Notes: a model not told the origin generated them from the letters alone. DNA of 64,000 nucleotides from Methanocaldococcus sp. (GCF_024490875.1 NZ_JACCLX010000029.1:1-64000); one strand, 5' to 3'; numbered from the stretch's first letter, positions 36,918 through 45,580 are shown. Numbers and translations: made by a program.

Positions 36918-37526
36918 ATGGAAGAGTTGGAATACTTAATAAACTACCTTGCAAATAAAGACAGCGTTAGAGAAGAAATTTTAAAATTATCAAGGGAAAT
37001 AGTAAGAGATTGTTCAATGTTAATTAGAAAAATTCACAAATCAGATAAAGAAGAAAATTTTGAAGATAAATTAAAAGAAATTGAAGAAAAAATTAAAAAA
37101 TTGAATAGTATGGCTACATTTCCAGAGTTCATTGGATATTTATCAACTCCTCAGCAGGAGTTCGTAGAGGCATTGGCATTGTATATGATAAAATTTAAGA
37201 ACGAAATTCCTAAGTTCAAAGACCTTGATTTTATAAAGGAGGAAAATTATATTTTGGGATTATCTGATGTGATTGGGGAATTAAGGAGAGAAGTTTTAGA
37301 ATCTATGAAAAATGATGATCTATCAGAAGTTGAGAGATACTTTAAATTTATGGAAACATTATACGATTTTTTAATGAACTTTGATTACTACTATGTTGTA
37401 GATAATTTAAGAAGAAAGCAAGATATATGTAGAGGAATCTTAGAAAAAACTCATGGAGATATAGTTACATTTATAGAAAATTTGAAACTTAGAGAAGAAC
37501 TAAAAAATGTAAAAAATCTTAAATAA
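36918..37526 (+). CDS. Translin family RNA/DNA-binding protein
   Basis: A 202-residue all-helical protein of the translin/TRAX family. Eukaryotic translin forms rings that bind RNA and single-stranded DNA and, with TRAX, makes the C3PO ribonuclease. Key similarity is in EENYILGLSDVIGELRREVLESM (about residues 110-135), the translin GxxDxxGELxR signature; FEDKLKEIEEKIKKL is a helical N-terminal part. An open frame extends upstream, but GGTGA four bases before the ATG at 36918 fixes the start. It converges on mscS with four bases between stops. Archaeal function is unsettled. Confidence 0.85.
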   Translation: MEELEYLINYLANKDSVREEILKLSREIVRDCSMLIRKIHKSDKEENFEDKLKEIEEKIKKLNSMATFPEFIGYLSTPQQEFVEALALYMIKFKNEIPKFKDLDFIKEENYILGLSDVIGELRREVLESMKNDDLSEVERYFKFMETLYDFLMNFDYYYVVDNLRRKQDICRGILEKTHGDIVTFIENLKLREELKNVKNLK

Positions 37527-37530
37527 ATAT

Positions 37531-38589
37531 TTAATTATCTTTTTCATTATCTTTCTCTAAATATACTGTATATGTTGGGAATGCCATCTCTATTCCTTCT
37601 TTCTCAAACTCCTCTTTTATTTTTAAATTAATCTCATCAACAGCATTTAAATAATAATCAAAACTAATATTTCTTACAAAATATTCTACTCTTAAATTTA
37701 AACTCCAATCACCATATTCTGTAAAATGAACTCTATAGGGGGGTAGAGTGGCAGGATGATTTTCAACAATATTTGTTATTATTTCTTTACCTTTTTTAAT
37801 TTTCTCAACTGGTGTATTGTAAGTTAAACCAATAGTCATTAAAACTCTTCTTCTATCCCTAACTGTTAAATTTTCAATAGAGGATTCCAACAAATTAGAA
37901 TTAGGGACTGTTATTAATGTATAATCAAATGTCCTTATTCTTGTACTTCTCATACCAATTTCTTCAACGATTCCTTCAACATCGCCAACTTTAACCCAGT
38001 GTCCAAAACTAAATGGCTTATCAATTAATATTAAAACACCTGCAATAAAGTTTTTTATTGTATCTTGCATTGCCAGTGCTACTGCTAAACCTCCAATACC
38101 TAAACCAGCCAATATAGCAGTTACATCATATCCAACAGAACTTAAAGCAGTTAATATTCCAAGAACTATTATTAATATTTTTGTAAATTTTTTTAACGGT
38201 TTAAATATGTGATCATCAAGTTTTGTTTTAGTTTTTTCAACTAATGGTGATACATAATGTTCGAAAATCCCATCAACAAACTTAACAGCAAAGTATGTTA
38301 TTGAAAAAATAACAACAACTTTTATAGCACTTTCTATGATTTTATGAATGTAATCAGGTAATACTAAAAAGTTCAATCCAAAATAAAAGAATATAACCAC
38401 TATAATTACAACTGTTGGTATATCTATGGCGTCTAAAAAAATATCATCAAGTTTTGTTTTTGTTTTAGATACAATTTTTTTTATATAATTTTTTATAAAT
38501 TTATCTACAATTTTTCCTGCAACAATTCCTAACAATGTAATAGCAATAAAAATAACTATATGAGTTGGAGTATTATTAAATATCTCCAT
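37531..38589 (-). CDS. Small-conductance mechanosensitive channel (MscS family)
   Basis: A 352-residue channel of the MscS family, similar in length and layout to the characterised MscMJ of M. jannaschii. About five membrane helices are seen: residues 11-33, 52-72, 87-107, 131-150 and the pore-lining one around 158-180 (AILAGLGIGGLAVALAMQDTIKNF). The beta domain follows (DKPFSFGHWVKVGDVEGIVEEIGMRSTRIRTFD). It opens under membrane tension to release solutes on osmotic downshock. It ends four bases from the translin stop on the opposite strand and is 44 bases downstream of the ligase gene. Confidence 0.92.
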   Translation of the reverse strand: MEIFNNTPTHIVIFIAITLLGIVAGKIVDKFIKNYIKKIVSKTKTKLDDIFLDAIDIPTVVIIVVIFFYFGLNFLVLPDYIHKIIESAIKVVVIFSITYFAVKFVDGIFEHYVSPLVEKTKTKLDDHIFKPLKKFTKILIIVLGILTALSSVGYDVTAILAGLGIGGLAVALAMQDTIKNFIAGVLILIDKPFSFGHWVKVGDVEGIVEEIGMRSTRIRTFDYTLITVPNSNLLESSIENLTVRDRRRVLMTIGLTYNTPVEKIKKGKEIITNIVENHPATLPPYRVHFTEYGDWSLNLRVEYFVRNISFDYYLNAVDEINLKIKEEFEKEGIEMAFPTYTVYLEKDNEKDN

Positions 38590-38633
38590 ACTCCTACACC
38601 TTTCTTATAAAAGTTAATTATTGTTTAATTTAC

Positions 38634-40367
38634 TTACTTATTATTCTGTTTTCTACCTCTTTGAATTTCGTAAATTCTTTCTACATCCTCTACTGTGTTT
38701 ATATCATCCTTACCTTTATCAAATCTAAATCTTACAACTCTTGGAAATCTTAAAGCATATCCACAGGGATATTTATCAGATTTTTGTATTTCTTCATAAG
38801 CAACTTCAATAACAATTTTTGGCTCAACTTCTACCTCTTCCCCTAAATCTCTAATAATTATTTTATCAATCTCCTCTTTTAACATTTCTAAATCACTTTC
38901 AGTCAATCCAGTTCCTACATGTCCGATTGGATATAAATTACCCTCCTCATCCCTAACACAAATTTCAAAAGAACTATACCAATCTTTTCTCTTACCCATT
39001 CCCCTTTTAGCCTTTGTAATAACAACATCTAAATTTTCAAGAGTTGGTTTAAATTTATACATAGTTCTAACTCTACTCCCCGGAGTATATGGGGCTTTTA
39101 GATTTTTAATCATAACTCCCTCATGCCCAATAGACAAACTCCAATTGTAAAACTCTTTTGCCTCATCTGGATCGTTAGTAACTAACTTATAAGATATATC
39201 AATAATTTTATCTGATCTCAGTTCTTTTTCTATTCTTTCTCTTTCAGTTCTCCAATCATTTTCATAACCAACAATTTCCTCTAAAACTTTTCTTCTTTTT
39301 TCAAACTCTTCATCAATAAATGATTCTCCATTTTTATAAAGTATGTCAAATAAATAAACTCTCAAATTAATTTCCTTCATTATCTTTCCAATGTCATACT
39401 TTCTTCTAAACCTCCTAAGAATATCTTGAAATGGCCTTGGCTTTCCAGTATTTTTATCAATTGCTACACATTCTCCTTCAACAATTAACTGATCTACATT
39501 AATTTTTTTAACAGCCTCTACAATCTCAGGGAGAGCGTTTGTAACATCTTCCAATCTCCTACTGTAAATTTTAACTTTATCTTTATCTTTGTGTATTTGA
39601 ACTCTTGCTCCATCATACTTTGTCTCAAATTGTGCCCTACCCATTTCTAATAAAGCCTCTTCAATTGATGGAGCAATTTGTGCCAGCATAGGTTTTATTG
39701 GTCTAAATAGTTTTAATTTTAATTCTTCATCATCTAAATCTCCTCTTAATAATTTCTCAGCTAAAAGCCCAATGTCATTGGTTATAGCATATAATTTTTC
39801 CAATTTTTCCTTAGGCACATTGAAATAAACTGAAAGTGCCTCCAATATAGTAGGAACATTCATCCCTATTCTCATATCCTCCAATATTAACCTCGCTAAA
39901 TATCTACACTCAATTGGTGACGCTCTTAAAAATAAACTACTTATTAATCTCAACTTTTTCTTTACTGAACCTTCTCCTTCAATCTCTCCAACTCTCTTTA
40001 ATGTATTATAAACTTCATCTACAGTTAAAGGCTGAAAAAATAAATAGGACTGCTTAATTTTCGACTTTAACTTTTCAATAGCTAAACCAATATCCCCAGT
40101 TTCTTTAATTTTCTCCAATAATTCATCTTTTTTAATTCCTATTGATGTTACCGCATTAATTAAAAGTTTTTCTCCAATTCCTAATTCTCTTTCATCATAT
40201 TCTGGATAAACTCTACCTATTGCCATGTAACAAATCTTTTTTAAATCTTCTGGCGTTCCTTTTTCTTTAACCATATCAATTAATTTTATAAATAAATCTC
40301 TTTTTTCCAATCTTTTAGTGGTTTTTTCAATTTTGTCAAATATTTCACAAACATCTTTCCATAGCAT
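38634..40367 (-). CDS. lig: ATP-dependent DNA ligase
   Basis: A 577-residue archaeal replicative DNA ligase (ligase I type). The nucleotidyl lysine is Lys250 in the motif KYDGAR, inside FETKYDGARVQIH. Other motifs are YSRRLEDVTN (III), LIVEGECVA (IIIa/IV region), EGVMIKN (IV) and YKFKPT (V). An N-terminal DNA-binding domain takes up residues 1-210. It joins Okazaki fragments and repairs nicks. It lies 61 bases after pcm on the same strand. Confidence 0.97.
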   Translation of the reverse strand: MLWKDVCEIFDKIEKTTKRLEKRDLFIKLIDMVKEKGTPEDLKKICYMAIGRVYPEYDERELGIGEKLLINAVTSIGIKKDELLEKIKETGDIGLAIEKLKSKIKQSYLFFQPLTVDEVYNTLKRVGEIEGEGSVKKKLRLISSLFLRASPIECRYLARLILEDMRIGMNVPTILEALSVYFNVPKEKLEKLYAITNDIGLLAEKLLRGDLDDEELKLKLFRPIKPMLAQIAPSIEEALLEMGRAQFETKYDGARVQIHKDKDKVKIYSRRLEDVTNALPEIVEAVKKINVDQLIVEGECVAIDKNTGKPRPFQDILRRFRRKYDIGKIMKEINLRVYLFDILYKNGESFIDEEFEKRRKVLEEIVGYENDWRTERERIEKELRSDKIIDISYKLVTNDPDEAKEFYNWSLSIGHEGVMIKNLKAPYTPGSRVRTMYKFKPTLENLDVVITKAKRGMGKRKDWYSSFEICVRDEEGNLYPIGHVGTGLTESDLEMLKEEIDKIIIRDLGEEVEVEPKIVIEVAYEEIQKSDKYPCGYALRFPRVVRFRFDKGKDDINTVEDVERIYEIQRGRKQNNK

Positions 40368-40428
40368 AATTTCACCACATAGAACTAAAATAATTAAAGG
40401 ATTAAATAAAACTAACTATTTTATTGAT

Positions 40429-41073
40429 TTATTGAAAACCTTCTTTCCCAATTAAAGGAACGAATGCTACTGGACCACAATCTTTTATTATAACTTGATC
40501 TCCTCTCTTTTCTGCTAAAATCAATTTTTGTAAATATCTACCTACTGGCATTAATAATTTTCCTCCATCCTTCAACTGTTTTATTAACGGCTCTGGAATT
40601 TTAGGACCAGCAGCAGTTACATATATTCTATCATAAGGAGCCAGTGGCTCATAACCCAAAGTTCCATCTCCTACAATCACAATAACATTGTCATATCCCA
40701 ATTTTCTTAAAGTTCTTTCAGCCCTTTCAGCCAGTTCTGGAATTCTTTCTATACTAACTACTAAACCATCTTTACCAACGATTTCAGCAGTAACAGCCGC
40801 GTGATAACCACATCCAGTTCCTACCTCTAAAACTTTCATTCCTGGCTTTAAATCTAATAACTCACTCATCATGCCTACCATATGAATGGCTGAAATCGTT
40901 TGACCATAACCAATTTCTAAGGGAGTATCAACATAGGCATATTTTTTTAAATGTTCGGGAAGAAATTCCTCTCTTGGAACTTTTAGTAATGCATCTATCA
41001 CTCTCTTACTCTTTATATACCCCTCCCTAATTAACTTTTCAATAACTTTCCTTTTCTCTTCCTCTAAGTTCAT
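40429..41073 (-). CDS. pcm: Protein-L-isoaspartate O-methyltransferase
   Basis: A 214-residue SAM-dependent enzyme that starts repair of isoaspartyl residues in heat-damaged proteins. It shows [38 protein letters not shown], a signature of Pcm, and the SAM loop [18 protein letters not shown]. The ATG at 41073 has GGTGAT just upstream. It is divergent from the Tfx-type regulator and precedes the DNA ligase gene. Confidence 0.96.
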   Translation of the reverse strand: MNLEEEKRKVIEKLIREGYIKSKRVIDALLKVPREEFLPEHLKKYAYVDTPLEIGYGQTISAIHMVGMMSELLDLKPGMKVLEVGTGCGYHAAVTAEIVGKDGLVVSIERIPELAERAERTLRKLGYDNVIVIVGDGTLGYEPLAPYDRIYVTAAGPKIPEPLIKQLKDGGKLLMPVGRYLQKLILAEKRGDQVIIKDCGPVAFVPLIGKEGFQ

Positions 41074-41151
41074 ACTTATCACCAAATAAAATTTAAATAA
41101 ATTCTATTTTATAATAATTTTTGTAATAGTTTGATTTTGCATGGTGTTAAT

Positions 41152-41556
41152 ATGGAATCCTTTCTAACAGAAACACAAATTAAAGTTTTAAAATTAAGAA
41201 AAAAGGGTTTAACACAAGAAGAGATAGCAAAATTATTGGGAACAAGTAGAGCAAATATTAGTATGATAGAAAAGAGAGCAAAAGAAAATATAAAGAAGGC
41301 ATATAACACAATAAAAATTTACAATATGATTATTGCCCCAGTATCTATTGAAATTGATGAGGGTATCGATGTCTTGGAGATTCCAAAAATTGTATTTAAA
41401 AAAGCTGATGAAGAAAATATAAAAGTAAAATACAACACCTTGGAGTTAATTGACCTTATAAAAGAAAAAGCTTCTGATTTTATTAAGAATAGAATAACCA
41501 CAAAGAAATTTAAAATATACATCCTTGAAAATGGAGATGTAGAAATTAGTAGATAA
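41152..41556 (+). CDS. Tfx-type helix-turn-helix regulator
   Basis: A 134-residue protein similar to Tfx of Methanothermobacter, which binds near the molybdenum formylmethanofuran dehydrogenase promoter. The N-terminal part is a helix-turn-helix (LTQEEIAKLLGTSRANISMIEKRAKENI), and residues from about 65 (VSIEIDEGIDVLEIPKIVFKKADE) form the Tfx-specific domain. The ATG at 41152 has GGTG ahead. Pelota follows 13 bases later. The targets in this organism cannot be read from the sequence. Confidence 0.85.
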   Translation: MESFLTETQIKVLKLRKKGLTQEEIAKLLGTSRANISMIEKRAKENIKKAYNTIKIYNMIIAPVSIEIDEGIDVLEIPKIVFKKADEENIKVKYNTLELIDLIKEKASDFIKNRITTKKFKIYILENGDVEISR

Positions 41557-41569
41557 TAGAGGGGATTAA

Positions 41570-42613
41570 ATGAAGATTGTTGAAGAGATTCCACAAAAAA
41601 ATATTATTAAACTTATGCCTGAAAATTTAGATGATTTGTGGGTTTTATATAACATTATTGAAGAAGGAGATAAAGTATTTGCAGTTACTGAGAGAAGAGT
41701 GCAAGATAAAGGAGATGTTATCAGAGCAGATAGAGGAGTTAAAAGAAAAATGTTCTTAGGTCTTGAAGTAAAAAATGTAGAATTTGACGAAAATTTAAAT
41801 AGATTGAGAATCTTAGGTTCAATAATTCATGGTCCAGATGATGTTCCTCTTGGAAGTCATCACACATTTGAAATTAAGCCATTTGACGAACTATCAATTG
41901 AAAAAAATTGGAAAAAATGGCAAATTGATAGAATAAAAGAGGCGATAGAGTCTTCTAAGAAACCTAAGATTTTAGTAGTAGTTATGGATGATGAAGAGGC
42001 AGACATTTTCGAAGTTAGAGATTACACTATAAAAGAAATTTGCTCAATAAAGTCACATACATCTAAAAGGTTGGATTATAAAATTAACGAAGAACTAAAA
42101 AAAGAATACTATCACGAAATTGCAAAGGTTTTAGAGGAGTATGATGTCGATAACATCTTAGTTGCTGGTCCAGGATTTGCAAAGAATACATTTTATAATT
42201 TTATCTCTACTCAGTATCCAGAACTTAAAAGTAAGATTTTAGTGGAAACTATATCTACAACTTCAAGAGCAGGGATGAATGAGGTTATTAAAAGAGGGCT
42301 GATTAATAAAATATATGCACAATCAAGAGTAGCAAAGGAAACACAATTAATAGAGAAACTTTTAGAGGAAATTTCTAAAAAAGGATTGGCAGTTTATGGA
42401 ATTGATGAGGTTAAAAAGGCATTAGAATACTCAGCCATAGACACATTGTTAGTTTCAGATAGTTTAATAAGAAATCATGAAATTGAAAAAATAATTGATA
42501 CTACTGAAGAGTTGGGAGGGAAGGTAGTTATTGTCTCCTCTGAACACGATGCTGGAAAACAGTTAAAAGCATTAGGAGGAATAGCAGGGTTATTAAGATT
42601 CCCTATAGAATAA
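41570..42613 (+). CDS. pelA: Pelota homologue, mRNA surveillance and ribosome rescue factor
   Basis: A 347-residue protein related to release factor aRF1 that works with ABCE1 to split stalled ribosomes (no-go and nonstop decay). The N-terminal Sm-like domain has LMPENLDDLWVLYNIIEEGD, the middle domain includes VLVAGPGFAKNTFYNFI-like sequence (NILVAGPGFAKNTF), and the C-terminus ends AGKQLKALGGIAGLLRFPI. There is no GGQ motif, as expected for pelota. It follows the Tfx-type gene closely and converges on minD with 11 bases between stops. Confidence 0.95.
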   Translation: MKIVEEIPQKNIIKLMPENLDDLWVLYNIIEEGDKVFAVTERRVQDKGDVIRADRGVKRKMFLGLEVKNVEFDENLNRLRILGSIIHGPDDVPLGSHHTFEIKPFDELSIEKNWKKWQIDRIKEAIESSKKPKILVVVMDDEEADIFEVRDYTIKEICSIKSHTSKRLDYKINEELKKEYYHEIAKVLEEYDVDNILVAGPGFAKNTFYNFISTQYPELKSKILVETISTTSRAGMNEVIKRGLINKIYAQSRVAKETQLIEKLLEEISKKGLAVYGIDEVKKALEYSAIDTLLVSDSLIRNHEIEKIIDTTEELGGKVVIVSSEHDAGKQLKALGGIAGLLRFPIE

Positions 42614-42624
42614 TAAAAATAAAA

Positions 42625-43398
42625 TCATCTCCAAAATAACTTTTTAATTTTGTCAATAAAACTCTCTTTCTTTTTAATTTTTATATCAAAATCTATTGGA
42701 ACCCCTGCTAATATTGATGCTAATTTCATATATGCTAAAGATGCAGGAGAGTTTGGTCTATACTCTATAACGCTCATATTTTTCAATGTTCCCGCTCTAA
42801 CATTTTCATCCTCAGGAACTTCAACTAAAACTTTTCCTTTTATTAACATCTCAATTTCGTTCTTTCTTATCTCTCCAAAATCTCTACCAACTCTATTTAA
42901 CACTATTCCCATTAAAGGAGTTCCAGCCATTTCAGCACTCTCTTTTAATCTAACAGCGTCAATAATTGAAAACATTTCAGGAGTAACAACAAGTAATAGT
43001 TTGTCTGCAACAGCAAGATGAGTAGCCATCTCTCTATTTAATCCAGCAGGAGCATCTATAATTATATATTCAAACTCATCCTCTATATCATTTATAACAT
43101 CTGGAAGTAGGTCAATATCTGACTTCTTATAACCTTCTAAGGATAAACTTGTTGGTAAAACATAAACTCCTGTTCTATGTTTATAAATAGCCTCTTTTAT
43201 ATCTGCCTCTCCACTTAAAACTTCGTGTAATGAGGGTTTTTTCTTTTCCATATTAAATAATATTCCCAAATTAGCCATTGATATATCTCCATCAACAGCT
43301 AAAACTTTTTTTCCTAATTTTGCAAGACCTACAGCCAACGATGCAGAAGTTGTTGTTTTTCCTACTCCTCCTTTTCCAGAAGCTATGGTAATTATCAT
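42625..43398 (-). CDS. minD: MinD/ParA family ATPase
   Basis: A 257-residue deviant Walker ATPase. It has MIITIASGKGGVGKTTTSASLAVGL (Walker A with the signature lysines), VDGDISMANLGIL, and IIDAPAGLNREM. The C-terminus ends KKESFIDKIKKLFWR, resembling a basic amphipathic membrane-targeting tail of MinD. In archaea MinD paralogues are involved in cell positioning of polar structures and not in division-site choice in the species tested. The start at 43398 is favoured by GTGAT upstream. It is divergent from the histone gene. Confidence 0.88.
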   Translation of the reverse strand: MIITIASGKGGVGKTTTSASLAVGLAKLGKKVLAVDGDISMANLGILFNMEKKKPSLHEVLSGEADIKEAIYKHRTGVYVLPTSLSLEGYKKSDIDLLPDVINDIEDEFEYIIIDAPAGLNREMATHLAVADKLLLVVTPEMFSIIDAVRLKESAEMAGTPLMGIVLNRVGRDFGEIRKNEIEMLIKGKVLVEVPEDENVRAGTLKNMSVIEYRPNSPASLAYMKLASILAGVPIDFDIKIKKKESFIDKIKKLFWR

Positions 43399-43484
43399 AC
43401 ATATCACTATCATGGTAATATTTGTAGATAATAATTGTTTTTAGTATCTTAGAAATTTTCAAAGTTAAGTAAAAATAAAATTAA

Positions 43485-43500
43485 CCGAAAAGTTTAAATA
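43485..43500 (+). promoter_or_regulatory. Promoter of the histone gene
   Basis: CCGAAAAGTTTAAATA is a strong BRE plus TATA box, of the same CCGAAAA form used by the tRNA promoters in this window. Initiation about 25 bases further on leaves a leader of around 25-30 bases containing GAGGTGG before the ATG at 43550. Confidence 0.7.
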
Positions 43501-43549
43501 AAGGATTTTATATCACTATTTAATTGAAAATCTATTGAGAGGTGGGATA

Positions 43550-43753
43550 ATGGGAGAGTTACCAGTAGCACCATTTGAAAGAATATTGAAGAAGGCAGGA
43601 GCAGAGAGAGTGAGTAGAGCAGCCGCAGAATACTTGGCTGAGGCTGTTGAAGAGATTGCATTAGAAATAGCAAGAGAGGCAGTTGAATTAGCTAAGCACG
43701 CTAAAAGAAAAACCGTTAAAGTCGAAGACATTAAGTTGGCATTAAAGCAGTAA
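43550..43753 (+). CDS. Archaeal histone
   Basis: A 67-residue histone-fold protein (HMf family) without tails. [41 protein letters not shown] and [16 protein letters not shown] cover the three-helix histone fold with the conserved RKTVK loop. Dimers stack to wrap DNA. The ATG at 43550 has GAGGTGG ahead; a frame five codons longer is not supported. The CCGAAAA-TATA promoter suggests high expression. Confidence 0.97.
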   Translation: MGELPVAPFERILKKAGAERVSRAAAEYLAEAVEEIALEIAREAVELAKHAKRKTVKVEDIKLALKQ

Positions 43754-43866
43754 TTTCTTTATTTTTGATATTTTTATTTTTCAACTAATTGAGACCTTAT
43801 TTTTATATTTTTACAATAATTAAAAAAATTTTATTCTTATAGCGATTTATTTTATTAGTTCTTATT

Positions 43867-43880
43867 TCATATATATATGA
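43867..43880. repeat. Perfect AT palindrome at the 5' edge of tRNA-Arg
   Basis: TCATATATATATGA is a perfect 14-base palindrome ending one base before the tRNA. It is too close to be this gene's TATA box; the better TATA candidate is TTTTATATTTTT near 43800. It may fold in the precursor leader or simply be AT-rich sequence. Confidence 0.5.
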
Positions 43881-43952
43881 GCCCTGGTGGTGTAGAGGAT
43901 ATCACAGGGGACTTCGGATCCCCTGACCCGGGTTCAAATCCCGGCCAGGGCT
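43881..43952 (+). tRNA. tRNA-Arg (TCG)
   Basis: Acceptor GCCCTGG/CCAGGGC, anticodon stem GGGGA/TCCCC around CTTCGGA giving anticodon TCG, T-loop TTCAAAT. The discriminator appears to be T and no CCA is encoded, unlike most tRNAs here. The first 15 bases and the T-arm plus acceptor 3' strand are nearly the same as in tRNA-Asp (45419). The DUF92 gene follows closely and may share the transcript. Confidence 0.92.
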
Positions 43953-43982
43953 TTAATGATTAAAATTATAGACGATGAGATT

Positions 43983-44675
43983 ATGCTTAAATTGATAGTT
44001 TCTATAATTGTTATAATTATATTAGCATTACTCATTAAAAAAAGTAAGTGTTTGGATGATAAGGGAATTATTTGTTCTTCCCTTATGGGTTTCATATTAT
44101 TATATTTTTGTGGATTTGAATATTTAATTTTGTTACTATCTTTTTTTATATTGGGAGTTATTGTTAGTAAAATAGGTAAAGAAAAAAAGAAAAATAAAAA
44201 CATATATGAAAGTAGTAGAAGTTTAAAAAATGTTTTAGCTAATGGTTTAATTCCATTAATATTTGCAATTTTAACAGTTCTGGGTTTTAAATGGGCATTG
44301 TTTGGTTATGTATCTTCAATTGCCGCAGCAACTTCAGACACTTTTTCTTCAGAGTTGGGAGTATTATCTGATGAGAATCCAAGATTAATAACAACATTTG
44401 AAGTCGTAGAAAAAGGAACTGATGGAGCTATAACAATATTTGGATTAGTTGCTGGGCTATTAGGAGCTTTTATAATAGGAGTTATAGGATATCTATGTTT
44501 TAAAAATTCTAATATTATAATATGTAGTGTTATTGGAGGTATTTCTGGTAATTTAGCAGATAGCATCGTTGGAGCATTATTTGAAAGAAGGGGTATTTTA
44601 AACAATGAACATGTGAATTTAATTGCTACAATTGTAGGAGGAATCATAGGAGTGTTAGTAGTTAAAATATTATAA
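43983..44675 (+). CDS. DUF92 family membrane protein
   Basis: A roughly 230-residue integral membrane protein of the DUF92/TMEM19 family with about six hydrophobic segments. ESSRSLKNVLANGLIPLIFAILTVLG and the conserved AAATSDTFSSELGVLSDENPRLIT loop, followed by GTDGAITIFGLVAGLLGAF, are diagnostic. A plant homologue (VTE6) is a phytyl-phosphate kinase, so prenyl-phosphate salvage is a fair guess here. An ATG at 43956 lies only three bases past the tRNA; the ATG at 43983 with GATGAG upstream seems more likely. Confidence 0.85.
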   Translation: MLKLIVSIIVIIILALLIKKSKCLDDKGIICSSLMGFILLYFCGFEYLILLLSFFILGVIVSKIGKEKKKNKNIYESSRSLKNVLANGLIPLIFAILTVLGFKWALFGYVSSIAAATSDTFSSELGVLSDENPRLITTFEVVEKGTDGAITIFGLVAGLLGAFIIGVIGYLCFKNSNIIICSVIGGISGNLADSIVGALFERRGILNNEHVNLIATIVGGIIGVLVVKIL

Positions 44676-44717
44676 AAAATCTTATCAAAGATAATAAATA
44701 ATTAAATATACTAATTA

Positions 44718-44736
44718 CCGAAAAATTTATATATAA
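44718..44736 (+). promoter_or_regulatory. Promoter of the tRNA/5S cluster
   Basis: CCGAAAAATTTATATATAA is a near-ideal methanogen box A with BRE, and TGC at 44758-44760, about 27 bases from the TATA centre, fits box B. The tRNA-Thr starts seven bases later. This matches the promoter form described for the tRNA/5S operon of Methanococcus vannielii. Confidence 0.8.
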
Positions 44737-44766
44737 CTTCTGTAATTTAACTAATACTGCAAATGA

Positions 44767-44843
44767 GCCTCGGTGGCTCAGCCTGGTAGAGCGCCTGACT
44801 TGTAATCAGGTGGTCGGGGGTTCAAATCCCCCCCGGGGCTCCA
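44767..44843 (+). tRNA. tRNA-Thr (TGT)
   Basis: Acceptor GCCTCGG/CCGGGGC with discriminator T and encoded CCA. Stem CCTGA/TCAGG encloses CTTGTAA, giving anticodon TGT. It resembles tRNA-Thr(GGT) at 14855 over most of its length. First gene of the cluster. Confidence 0.96.
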
Positions 44844-44855
44844 TTTTCTGTTAGT

Positions 44856-44933
44856 GGGCCTGTGGGGTAGCTTGGTCTATCCTTTGGGATTTGGGATCCT
44901 GAGACCCCAGTTCAAATCTGGGCAGGCCCACCA
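44856..44933 (+). tRNA. tRNA-Pro (TGG)
   Basis: Acceptor GGGCCTG/CAGGCCC, discriminator A, encoded CCA. Stem TGGGA/TCCTG encloses TTTGGGA, giving anticodon TGG. The variable loop has four bases, as in tRNA-Pro(GGG). Second gene of the cluster, 12 bases after tRNA-Thr. Confidence 0.94.
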
Positions 44934-44996
44934 CTAAATATCAGTAATTTACTTTCAAAGTTGCGTTTGGATCAGGACAATCCCACCACTTTATGT

Positions 44997-45073
44997 CCGG
45001 CGGTAGTTCAGCCTGGTAGAACGGCGGACTGTAGATCCGCATGTCGCTGGTTCAAATCCGGCCCGCCGGACCA
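44997..45073 (+). tRNA. tRNA-Tyr (GTA)
   Basis: Acceptor CCGGCGG/CCGCCGG with the archaeal C1:G72 identity pair, discriminator A, encoded CCA. Stem GCGGA/TCCGC encloses CTGTAGA, giving anticodon GTA. As far as I can recall it is the same as, or nearly the same as, the M. jannaschii tRNA-Tyr. It is preceded by a 63-base spacer holding a repeat of CCCACCACT. Confidence 0.97.
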
Positions 45074-45100
45074 TCTTCAAAACTTTCTTTGTATGATTTG

Positions 45101-45117
45101 ACCAAAAAGTATATATA
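45101..45117 (+). promoter_or_regulatory. Internal promoter before tRNA-Lys and 5S rRNA
   Basis: ACCAAAAAGTATATATA in the 91-base spacer between tRNA-Tyr and tRNA-Lys looks like a BRE plus TATA box. Initiation would fall near 45140, about 25 bases before tRNA-Lys, so the second half of the cluster may be transcribed separately. Confidence 0.55.
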
Positions 45118-45161
45118 GGAGAAATACAATATGTTTGGAACACACATAAGTTAAAGGTTAA

Positions 45162-45241
<80 letters not shown>

Positions 45242-45248
45242 TTTCATT

Positions 45249-45364
45249 TGGTACGGCGGTCATAGCGGGGGATACACCCGAACCCATACCGAACTCGGAA
45301 GTTAAGCCCCCCAGCGATGCCCCGAGTACTGCCACCTGGCGGGAAAGGGGCGACGCCGCCGGCC
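45249..45364 (+). rRNA. 5S ribosomal RNA
   Basis: About 115 bases with archaeal 5S features: paired ends (GGTACGGCGG with CGCCGCCGGCC), the loop B/C stretch CCCGAACCCATACCGAACTCGG and AAGTTAAGCCC, and GCGATGCCCCGAGTACTGCC. It stands in a tRNA cluster and not with 16S/23S. The order Lys-5S-Asp agrees with the tRNA/5S operon of M. vannielii. End points are approximate by a few bases. Confidence 0.95.
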
Positions 45365-45418
45365 TCTTTTTATTCATTATTATTGAATGCTTTGTTAGGT
45401 TATCCTTGGCATTATTAT

Positions 45419-45496
45419 GCCCTGGTGGTGTAGCCCGGCCTATCATACGGGACTGTCACTCCCGTGACTCGGGTTCAAATCCCGGCCAGGGCGCCA
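45419..45496 (+). tRNA. tRNA-Asp (GTC)
   Basis: Acceptor GCCCTGG/CCAGGGC, discriminator G (an Asp identity base), encoded CCA. Stem CGGGA/TCCCG encloses CTGTCAC, giving anticodon GTC. Last gene of the cluster. It shares its 5' 15 bases and T-arm with tRNA-Arg(TCG). Confidence 0.96.
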
Positions 45497-45580
45497 TTTT
45501 TTATTTTAGATGAACTAATTGATAAATTTAAATATTTCTAATATTTTAATTAAATTTTAAAAGTTTTAAATGTGGGTAAT

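Noticed and set aside
43867-43880. AT palindrome as the tRNA-Arg promoter
   Set aside because: It ends one base before the mature tRNA, while archaeal TATA boxes lie about 25 bases before the transcription start.
43956-43982. DUF92 start at the ATG three bases after tRNA-Arg
   Set aside because: It has no ribosome site and would leave no leader after tRNA processing; the ATG at 43983 has GATGAG at proper spacing. It is not fully excluded.
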